A stretch of DNA of 64,000 nucleotides from Aliishimia sp965656085 (lineage in GTDB: Bacteria > Pseudomonadota > Alphaproteobacteria > Rhodobacterales > Rhodobacteraceae). The DNA is taken from positions 39,539 through 103,538 of the forward strand of contig CBFHJA010000012.1 in assembly GCA_965656085.1 (NCBI GenBank). Reading direction: 5' to 3'. The position numbers and the translations under genes were made by a program. How positions within the stretch are numbered: the stretch's first letter is position 1; the number at the start of each line of letters is the position of its first letter. Shown here piece after piece: positions 51,961-59,332 of the stretch. Under the pieces are notes generated by a model that ran no database searches, had not been told where the DNA came from, and saw only the letters and a list, made by a program, of their open reading frames with translations.

Positions 51961-54438
51961 ATGCACAATCGTCCCCTTTCCCACATCCGCGTCCTTGATT
52001 TTGGGCACTACCTTGCAGGCCCGCTGGTCGGCATGATGCTGGCCGATCTTGGCGCCGAGGTGATCCGGATCGACCCGCCCGGTGGGCCGAAATGGCAGGA
52101 CCCTGCCTTTGACATGCTGTCGCGCGGCAAGCGGGCGCTGACGCTTGATCTCAAGACCGAGGCCGGGCGCGACACGGCGTATGAACTGGTGCGCCGTGCC
52201 GATGTGGTGATCGAAAACTTTCGCCCCGGCGTGATGGATCGGCTGGGGCTTGGCCCCGAGGCGCTGCGGCAGTTGAACCGCGATCTCATCGCGCTTTCGC
52301 TGCCGGGGTTTGCGTCGACCGATCCTGAGTTCGCCGGTCTTGCCGCGTGGGAAGCGGTGATCGCGGCGCGCACAGGGCAATTCACCGACATGGGGCTGAA
52401 CCGTCGGCTGATGGGGATCAATCCGTCCTTCACGCCGCTTGGGCTGGCCTCGGCCTATGGCGCAGCATTCGGGGCGATGTCCGTGCTGTTTGCCCTGACG
52501 GCAAGAGAGCGGATGGGGGGCGAGCATATCGAGGTGCCGCTGGCCTCGGCCTTGCTGGAGGGGCTCGTCTACAATTGCGAGCAGATCGAGGACTACCCCG
52601 ACCGTTACAAGTCCCCCCGCGAATTGGAACTGGAGCGCCGCGCGCGCGAAGGGCTGCCCAATGATCTGAGCTTTGGCGAATTGTCGGAGTTTCTCGACCC
52701 TTTCTACCGCACCTATACCTGTGCCGATGGGCGCGGGTTCTATATCGTGTCCTGCTCGATCGTGACTCATCCCCAACGGGTGCTTGAGGTTCTGGGGCTG
52801 GGCAATCTGCTGGAAGAGCTACCGGATTTCGATGTCTATGTCGATCGGGCGGAGTGGCCGGCAGAGTGGGCCCTGCGCAGCTATCCCGTTGGCAAGAAAG
52901 ACCGAAAGCGGCTCTCGGACGCGATGCAGGCCGCGTTTCTGACCCGCCCGTCGCATGAGTGGGAAGCGCTGTTCGGGGCGGCCAAGGCCCCCGCCACGGC
53001 GCAGCGCAGCACCGCTGAATGGCTGGCGGACGACCATGCGCTGGCTTCGGGGCTGGTCGTCGAGCTGGACGATCCCCGCCATGGGAAGATGCGTCAGATG
53101 GGCAATGTGGCTTGGCTCGCCTGTGATCAGGACGCGATGAACAAGACCGCCGGGCCAGAGGCAGATGAATTCCGCAGTGAGCTTGCCAGAGTTCTTGCCG
53201 AACCGCCGCGACCAGACATCGGCGGCGATGGCACAGGTGGCTGGCTTGATGGGCTAGAGGTTCTCGACCTTACTAACGTCATAGCCGGGCCGACCATCGG
53301 ATCGACGCTGGCGCGCTTTGGGGCGCGGGTTACACTGGTGCAGCCTGTGCGGCCTTCGGTCGATCCATGGAACGCCATCGTATTCGGGCTGCACGCGCAA
53401 CGCGGCAAAGAGTGTATCTTGCTCGATCTGCGCTCGGAGAAAGGACAGGAGGCGTTCTGGCGGATGGTGGCCGGGGCGGATGTGATCACGATGAACGGCA
53501 GCGATCAACAACGCCTTGCCTTGGGACTGACCGAGGCCCGCCTGAAGGACATCAATCCACGCCTTATTCTGGTGCAGCTTGACGCGTGGGGCGGCCCACG
53601 GCGCGGGCCGAAATCGGATCACCTCGGCTATGATGATCTCGCGCAGGCCGCAACCGGTGTGATGACCCGCTTTGGCGGCGGGCCGGAGACACCCGAAGAG
53701 CACGCCCATTTCGGCACAATCGATGCGCTCACGGGGCATTGCGCCTGTGTGGCGCTGGGCGCGGCGCTGGAACGGCTCAGGCTGACCGGCAAGGGCGGAA
53801 TTGCCCGCGCCTCTCTGGCTGCGGCTGGCGAAATGATCCAGGCACAGTTCATGTATGACTACGACGGCCGCCCTGCGTTTGATGAACCTTCGGGGCGCGA
53901 GACGCATGGATGGGGGCCATTCTACCGCTGCTACGCCGCGTCTGATCGCTGGATGTTCTTCGCCGCGCCGACAGAACGGGAGACAGCCTTGGCCCGCGTG
54001 CCGGAATTGTCCGATCTCGTCGGGACCACAGCCGACATCGCAGCCGCGCTGTCCAGCCGGTTTGCGCAAAGGCCAGCCGCCCACTGGGCACGCGCCTTTG
54101 CCAGCAGTTCGGCGGGCGTCACCCCGCTTGGCTCGCTCCATGACACCCGCGATGCTGGGCTTCAGCTGGAAAGCGAAGGCGCGATCGACATTTGCAAGGC
54201 AACCTTCCGCGCCGTCCGCCACGACCGCCACCCGATGGGCCGTTGGGTCGATCTGGTCGCGCCCAATGCTGTGCGCCCGGGCAAGGCAGAGATCACCATT
54301 CCAGAACCTGCGCCGAAATACGGACAACACACGCGCAAGATCCTTGCGGGCTTGGGCTATGGCGAGGTTGAAATCCAAAGCATGATCGACACGAGCGCCG
54401 CCGCCGAAAGCTGGTCGGACACATATCTGCCGGAGTAG
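51961..54438 (+). CDS. Tandem-domain family III CoA-transferase, DddD-like
   Basis: 825 residues made of two CaiB/BaiF domains (about 1-410 and 428-815). Domain 1 starts IRVLDFGHYLAGPLVGMMLADLGAEVIRID and domain 2 LEVLDLTNVIAGPTIGSTLARFGARV (each a continuous block shortened in function, not gaps). The family's catalytic Asp is present only in domain 2, at Asp588 (GTIDALTGH); the matching place in domain 1 reads PLGLASAYGAAFG. This fusion, length and active-site placement match DddD, which makes 3-hydroxypropionyl-CoA and DMS from DMSP. Classical ddd partners are absent, so the substrate may differ. It starts a two-gene operon. Confidence 0.82.
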   Translation: MHNRPLSHIRVLDFGHYLAGPLVGMMLADLGAEVIRIDPPGGPKWQDPAFDMLSRGKRALTLDLKTEAGRDTAYELVRRADVVIENFRPGVMDRLGLGPEALRQLNRDLIALSLPGFASTDPEFAGLAAWEAVIAARTGQFTDMGLNRRLMGINPSFTPLGLASAYGAAFGAMSVLFALTARERMGGEHIEVPLASALLEGLVYNCEQIEDYPDRYKSPRELELERRAREGLPNDLSFGELSEFLDPFYRTYTCADGRGFYIVSCSIVTHPQRVLEVLGLGNLLEELPDFDVYVDRAEWPAEWALRSYPVGKKDRKRLSDAMQAAFLTRPSHEWEALFGAAKAPATAQRSTAEWLADDHALASGLVVELDDPRHGKMRQMGNVAWLACDQDAMNKTAGPEADEFRSELARVLAEPPRPDIGGDGTGGWLDGLEVLDLTNVIAGPTIGSTLARFGARVTLVQPVRPSVDPWNAIVFGLHAQRGKECILLDLRSEKGQEAFWRMVAGADVITMNGSDQQRLALGLTEARLKDINPRLILVQLDAWGGPRRGPKSDHLGYDDLAQAATGVMTRFGGGPETPEEHAHFGTIDALTGHCACVALGAALERLRLTGKGGIARASLAAAGEMIQAQFMYDYDGRPAFDEPSGRETHGWGPFYRCYAASDRWMFFAAPTERETALARVPELSDLVGTTADIAAALSSRFAQRPAAHWARAFASSSAGVTPLGSLHDTRDAGLQLESEGAIDICKATFRAVRHDRHPMGRWVDLVAPNAVRPGKAEITIPEPAPKYGQHTRKILAGLGYGEVEIQSMIDTSAAAESWSDTYLPE

Positions 54439-54442
54439 ACAC

Positions 54443-56071
54443 ATGACCCAAGACCAGACCGGCCCAGCCATCACACCGCGCACCCGGGCCAAGGCGCGCC
54501 ATATTCTTGATCACTATTACATCGGGCCGGCGCGCGATGACCGGGTGCTTGAGATCTGGGGCTACACGCCCGAGATAAGCTATGCCCCCGGCGACCGGGT
54601 GGCGCTGCATGTGTCCACAACGGCCCCGGAATGGGATCTCGAGATCGGTCGCGACGGGCTGATCTATGAGCAGCTCCTGACGGAAACGGGCCTGCCGGGG
54701 GTGCACCATCCGACACCGGCTGACTGCTCGGTCACGGGCTGCGGCTGGCCAGAGACCTACGCCTTCACCATTCCCGAAAGTTGGACGCCGGGCGGCTATC
54801 TGATGACCTTTCGCGCTCGCTGCGGTGATGATCTGGTTGAAGAACATCATATTATACTGGTCAGAAGCGCGTCCGACGCTCCGCCACCGCCCTATGTGCT
54901 GGTGTGTGCGACGGGCACGTGGTTGGCCTATAATTGCTGGGGCGGCTCGAACCACTACGAGGGCATCACAGGACCGGACGGCAACGCCTTTTCCCCCACC
55001 GTCTCGACTCAACGCCCCTGGACCCGTGGCTTTTGCAAATTGCCAGAAGGCGCCCCACGTGCGCTACGCGAACAGCCGACCAGACCGGGCGAGATGGTGC
55101 GCTATCCCTACATGGAATGGGCCTATGCCTATGGCTACTCCAAGAAATACGCATCGGCAGGCTGGGCCAGCTATGAACGCCACTTTGCCCGCTGGGCCGA
55201 GGGGGAAGGCTATGAATTCGACGTGATCGCGCTGCATGATCTGCATCGCGACCCGGACCTGCTGGAACGATATGCCTGCGCCGTGTTTGTCGGCCATGAC
55301 GAATATTGGAGCGCAGAGATGCGCGACGCGGTCGACGCCTATGTCGATGGCGGCGGCAATGTCGCGCGGTTCGCGGGAAATTTCCTGTGGCAGACCCGGA
55401 TCGAGGACGAGGGGCGCACGCAAGTCTGCTACAAGTACATCGCGGATCAGGATCCGTTGATGGGGACGGAGCAGGAGCATCTCGTCTCGGGCGCCTTCGA
55501 GATCGCACCCGTGGGCCGCCCCGGCGCCTTGACCTTCGGGGTCAACGCCCTTCGCGGCGTCTATGCGGGTCTTGGCAATTGCGTAGGCGGCGGCGCGGGC
55601 GGCTTCACGGTCTATCGCGATGACCACTGGGCGTTTGACGGTGCCGGTGTCGGCTATGGCGACAGTCTTGGCGCAGGCGCGCGGATATTCGGCTATGAGG
55701 TCGATGGGCTGGATTATCGTTTCGACGACGGGTTGCCATACCCAACATGTACCGACGGGGCTGTTCCGGAGATCGAGATACTTGCGATGGGGTTGGCCAC
55801 CAACATCGAGGCGGACCACGGCATTTGGGGCGAGACGCTTTACATCGGATCGGCCGACGCGTCGTTCAAGGCCCAAGTTTTGTATGGCGAGGTCACACCC
55901 GAGACACTCGACGCGTGCAAGCGGGGAAACGGAGTGATCGTCTCCTGGAGGCGTGGCAAGGGCGAGATATTCACCGTCGCAACCTGCGAATGGGTCGCTG
56001 GCCTGATCCGTCAAGACAGCCAGGTCGAGCAGATCACGCGCAACGTGCTCGAGAGGCTTGGAAAACGTTAG
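54443..56071 (+). CDS. N,N-dimethylformamidase beta-subunit family protein
   Basis: 542 residues beginning four bases after the CoA-transferase stop, so co-expressed. Residues ~30-140 look like an Ig-like beta domain (YAPGDRVALHVSTTAPEWDL). The rest matches the large-subunit catalytic domain of the iron amidohydrolase DMFase: VCATGTWLAYNCWGGSNHY, MEWAYAYGYSKKY, VFVGHDEYWS (residues 281-290, with the His/Glu/Tyr cluster), then NVARFAGNFLWQTRIE. No small DMFase subunit gene is adjacent. It may hydrolyse an amide of the pathway substrate; that is inference. Confidence 0.83.
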   Translation: MTQDQTGPAITPRTRAKARHILDHYYIGPARDDRVLEIWGYTPEISYAPGDRVALHVSTTAPEWDLEIGRDGLIYEQLLTETGLPGVHHPTPADCSVTGCGWPETYAFTIPESWTPGGYLMTFRARCGDDLVEEHHIILVRSASDAPPPPYVLVCATGTWLAYNCWGGSNHYEGITGPDGNAFSPTVSTQRPWTRGFCKLPEGAPRALREQPTRPGEMVRYPYMEWAYAYGYSKKYASAGWASYERHFARWAEGEGYEFDVIALHDLHRDPDLLERYACAVFVGHDEYWSAEMRDAVDAYVDGGGNVARFAGNFLWQTRIEDEGRTQVCYKYIADQDPLMGTEQEHLVSGAFEIAPVGRPGALTFGVNALRGVYAGLGNCVGGGAGGFTVYRDDHWAFDGAGVGYGDSLGAGARIFGYEVDGLDYRFDDGLPYPTCTDGAVPEIEILAMGLATNIEADHGIWGETLYIGSADASFKAQVLYGEVTPETLDACKRGNGVIVSWRRGKGEIFTVATCEWVAGLIRQDSQVEQITRNVLERLGKR

Positions 56072-56192
56072 GCTAGAGGGGCAAACGAAGATTGGGCACG
56101 GTCCAGTGCAACTGCAATACATTCTTCGCGCCTGACCGCTTCGTGAACATTGCAGTCATTCGAAGATTTCGCAGCACCTGTAACTCTGGGCT

Positions 56193-56868
56193 GATTTTGC
56201 TGACAAAGTCCCTGATTTCGGCTGGCTTGTTTGAGGTATCGATCTGATTTTCGTTCAGATGTCTGTGGCAAAGCCGCCGGTTCAACCAGCGGCGGGCTTC
56301 AGCGGTTTGAGCTTTGTGCGTTGTCGGAGGTTCTGGGCGGTGGCTGCGAGTGTAAACTCGTCTTGAACACCGCACCGATCAAGCCTTCCTTCATGCAACG
56401 CGCAACTGTCGTCGCAAACACATGGCGCAGCAAATTGCTTTCGCGGAACCGGCCATGGCGGTTCTTGGAAAAACTTGAGTGATCCGGGATGCGGTCCGTC
56501 AGATCGAGGCGGCAGAACCACCGATAGGCGAGGTTCAGATGTACTTCGTCGCAAAGCCGCCGCTCAGATCGAATGCCGAAGCAATATCCGATCAAAACCA
56601 TGCGGATCAGAAGCTCTGGATCAATGGAGGGGCGACCCGTATGGCTGTAGAAATCCGCCAGATGAGCGCGGACGCTCGTCAGGTCAACAAAACGATCAAT
56701 CGAACGCACCAAGTGATTATGGGGAACGTGATCCTCTGGCGAGAACTCGTAGAACAAAGCTGCCTGCGCTTCTTGCCTTGGTCCCAGCATCCCAAATCCT
56801 CCCTTTCGTTGAAAGAATTGAATCAGCCGATCGATCGACGATCAAGCATGTGTTTTCAACAAAACCTC
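56193..56868 (-). mobile_element. Internally deleted IS1182/IS5-like insertion sequence
   Basis: About 675 bp. The ends carry related inward-reading sequences: GGTTTTGTTGAAAAC near 56868 (minus strand) and GATTTTGCTGACAAAG from 56193 (plus strand), a plausible imperfect terminal repeat. The interior holds only the two tips of a transposase gene. It separates the CoA-transferase operon from the convergent thioesterase-methyltransferase pair. A further 290 bp (56869-57162) beyond it show no gene. Confidence 0.7.
56282..56790 (-). pseudogene. Transposase pseudogene with the catalytic core deleted
   Basis: The N-terminal ~135 residues are typical of DUF772-type transposases (LFYEFSPEDHVPHNHLVRSI, SIDPELLIRMVLIGYCFGIR, FCRLDLTDRIPDHSSFSKNR). 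After EGLIG, near 56375, the sequence jumps, in another frame, to a transposase C-terminus (QDEFTLAATAQNLRQRTKL and a stop at 56282). The whole DDE region is gone, so the protein cannot transpose, though the ends might still be mobilised in trans. Confidence 0.85.
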
Positions 56869-57162
56869 CGCAAACTGTGAGTCGGACCAACTCCAAAATT
56901 CGCACTCGCAGCGAATGTCTCCTTCGACGGGCCGCACCGCAGCATGTCGATCATGTTGCGGAGGTTGGCTTTGGGCCGTGCTCAACGGCGGCTCATTGCT
57001 CGGAAAACCGACCAGTGCTGCAACGTGGCAGTTAGCTTCTGAGTCCACATAGACGTTGCCGCATCTCCGTTGAATGACGGCTATCTACGCCGGAACGCAT
57101 TGGTCAGGGATCAATCAATGGCTCAAGTTTGGATGCCGATTGAAACGCGAAGCGCTGTAAGT

Positions 57163-57615
57163 CTAGTCCAAACTCCGTAGTGCGCGTCCCGCCCAGGCTG
57201 GTTTGGTATCGACGAGGGCCGCCTTCAAAGCCGCGCGTTGCGCCGCGCTGAAGGTGGCCACGCCGCCAGCCCGCGTATTGTAATGCAGAAGCATGCATTC
57301 GAAGGTCGCGCGCTCCCGCGCCCCGACGAGCAAGCGATGACCAACATGCAGTCGCTTGTCATCGACCCCGAGCACCATGCTTTCTACGTCAAGCTGCGCG
57401 GGAGCGCGGACCTCTTCGACATAGCGCAAATGTGTCTCCAACGTATACAACGCGCAACCTGTCGCCTCAAAATACGCAGTGCCAATGCCCAGTTCCGCCT
57501 GCAACGCCCAGGTCGCGTTGCTGAACGGAACGAGGTAATAGGCCTCGTTCAGATGCCCGTAAGCGTCAAGCCAGTCCTCTTGCAGTGCTTCGCTGTGAAG
57601 ATGGAGGACAGGCAT
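57163..57615 (-). CDS. Acyl-CoA thioesterase (hotdog fold)
   Basis: 150 residues. The 4HBT active-site segment is DWLDAYGHLNEAYYLVPFSN, followed by TLETHLRYVEEVRAPAQLDV and RATFECMLLHYN. It resembles betainyl-CoA-type thioesterases of carnitine loci as well as the thioesterase at 15243. It begins three bases after the methyltransferase stop, so the two are one operon. By context it could release the free acid from a CoA ester made by the tandem CoA-transferase. Confidence 0.85.
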   Translation of the reverse strand: MPVLHLHSEALQEDWLDAYGHLNEAYYLVPFSNATWALQAELGIGTAYFEATGCALYTLETHLRYVEEVRAPAQLDVESMVLGVDDKRLHVGHRLLVGARERATFECMLLHYNTRAGGVATFSAAQRAALKAALVDTKPAWAGRALRSLD

Positions 57616-57618
57616 GGC

Positions 57619-58671
57619 TCAGGCAGGCTTTTCAAGGACAACAAGCTTGGTCATGGCGGGGATCAGGTTTTGCCCACCCTCCGTGAGAAAGCCCATCTCA
57701 CGCCCTTTCGCCACGAGCCAGCCCACTGAGAGCGAGCGGGCCTCAGGCGTAAAGGCCATGTGCTGCAATTGCCAAAGAGCCGCCAGCGCCGGGCCAGAGC
57801 GGTCCTCCTCAACCATGAAGTCATGGATCATCAGCTTCCCGCCGGGTGCCAGGGCTGCGAAGGCATTGCTGATCAGTGTCTCAACCGCGCCACCAGGAAC
57901 ACCGCTTAGAAGGTACGACATCAAGATCGCATCCTGATTGCCGGGCCAGGCGACCTCGATCGCATTGCCCGGGATATAGCGTACGCGATCTACCAACTCG
58001 GCCTCTGCAACAAAGCGCCACCCGATCTCAGCGACATTTGGAAAGTCGATGATCGTCGAATGCAGCGCGGGATAGGCTTTACACAGGCTGATCGTCATCG
58101 CGCCGGTACCCCCGCCGACGTCCAGAAGCTGCGTGGCCCCGGTCAGATCGACCTCGCGCGCCAATGATCGTCCGGGGCCGAGCGAGCCTGCATGCTGGCT
58201 CTCGGAATAGACGGAGGCCTGTTCTTCATCTGCCATCCAATGCCGATAAGAGGCGATGGCACTATCATCCAGGTTGTCCTGCATCACCGCATTCAGTTGC
58301 AGCAGGAACGGGTACATCTGTTGATCGATCTGATAGCGCAGGTAGTCGCCAAAATCGTATTTTGACTTGCTCGACAAAAAGGCATCAGCCGCGCCGCCGT
58401 TCTTCAGCCGCCCGTCATCTGTCCACGCTAGAACCCCGATACTCGCCAAGGCGGTGGTCAGCATCACGATCCGATTGACCGGGACGCCCGTCGCCGAAGC
58501 AATGGCGTCCGGTGTCATCGGCCCATCTGCAAGCACCGTGAAAAGATCAACATGTAGTCCTGCGAAAAGCGCCTTGGACGCCATAAAACTGAACGCAATC
58601 TTGGAAAGCTCTTCGGCGGTTTCAATGGTCGTGACCTCTTGGAAAGAGGGATTCTTTGCATGGGCTGTCAT
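57619..58671 (-). CDS. SAM-dependent methyltransferase, DsyB-like (O-methyltransferase fold)
   Basis: 350 residues. An N-terminal dimerisation/winged-helix region (ETAEELSKIAFSFMASKALF, MTPDAIASATGVPVNRIV) is followed by YDFGDYLRYQIDQQMYPFL and SESQHAGSLGP, then the SAM motif LLDVGGGTGAMTIS (residues 184-190 core) and GGKLMIHDFMVEEDRSGP. The size and several of these blocks recall DsyB, the methylthiohydroxybutyrate S-methyltransferase of DMSP synthesis; acetylserotonin-type or CrtF-type O-methyltransferases are the alternatives. I chose MTAHAKN at 58671. The thioesterase gene follows. Confidence 0.8.
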   Translation of the reverse strand: MTAHAKNPSFQEVTTIETAEELSKIAFSFMASKALFAGLHVDLFTVLADGPMTPDAIASATGVPVNRIVMLTTALASIGVLAWTDDGRLKNGGAADAFLSSKSKYDFGDYLRYQIDQQMYPFLLQLNAVMQDNLDDSAIASYRHWMADEEQASVYSESQHAGSLGPGRSLAREVDLTGATQLLDVGGGTGAMTISLCKAYPALHSTIIDFPNVAEIGWRFVAEAELVDRVRYIPGNAIEVAWPGNQDAILMSYLLSGVPGGAVETLISNAFAALAPGGKLMIHDFMVEEDRSGPALAALWQLQHMAFTPEARSLSVGWLVAKGREMGFLTEGGQNLIPAMTKLVVLEKPA

Positions 58672-59332
58672 ATGCTCGCAACTTGATGATTTTCGGATAG
58701 GCACAGCATAAAGGCGATCGCTCCCAAGATGCAACGCGATGGCCGGGCAGAGGCGTTCGGAGCCAGCGGTTCGGCTTGAATGGATTGGTCGAGGCTAGAT
58801 TTTAAGCATCTGCACGCTTATTTGTCGGCCTTTGATGCGACTGCAGCATCTGGAACCACTCGCAAGGTCGGTTAGGGGCCGTCCTTACCGGAGGCCTGTG
58901 ACCTCTCCACCTGACTTGCTGCGACCGATCTAACGGCGGCTTTGAGCCGATTGTATTGAAAATGTCGTTGTCCAACCGGGCGAGGGCATCTCGGCAAAAC
59001 AACATCCCGCAAATGCAATGTTCTGAAAACATGGTTTATGAGGGAGCGATCTGAAGGAACACTGTTCCAATATTTCGAGGCGATCTTCGGGTTGCAGCGT
59101 TTTTCAACACAATCAGCCCACAATCACAGATGCTGAATTGGCGTCGAACGGCAGGTTTCGTTCTGACGAAAATTAGACACCTAGCTCGACTGAAAACGCC
59201 GGATGCAGGCTTAGTACGCAAAGCGGTCTCCAGCGAAAACCGGCACGATCTTCCGTTGTGTGAGGAAAACAGCCGGTCGCCCTCTAGCTAATCGAGACAA
59301 TATCTCATGGACTTGCGTTGAAGATAACGCCG
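58672..59332. other. Gene-free stretch between the methyltransferase and RND operons
   Basis: No ORF here resembles a protein family. A perfect dyad GGAACA-C-TGTTCC lies at 59056-59068. GTTTTTCAACACAATC near 59097 resembles the terminal sequence of the deleted IS at 56868 (GTTTTCAACAAAACC, same strand), so part of this stretch may be a second, more decayed element. The methyltransferase promoter should lie in the first 100 bases. Confidence 0.45.

Noticed and set aside
56842..57048. 68-codon minus-strand ORF beside the deleted IS
   Set aside because: It straddles the IS end and has no recognisable domain; it is probably accidental.
50889..58671. Calling the locus a standard dddD operon
   Set aside because: The usual partners (BCCT transporter, dddB/dddC dehydrogenases, LysR-type regulator) are missing, so only a DddD-like label is supported.
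58802..59221. Two short minus-strand ORFs ahead of the RND operon
   Set aside because: Cys/Arg-rich translations without family resemblance; the DNA looks like decayed IS sequence.
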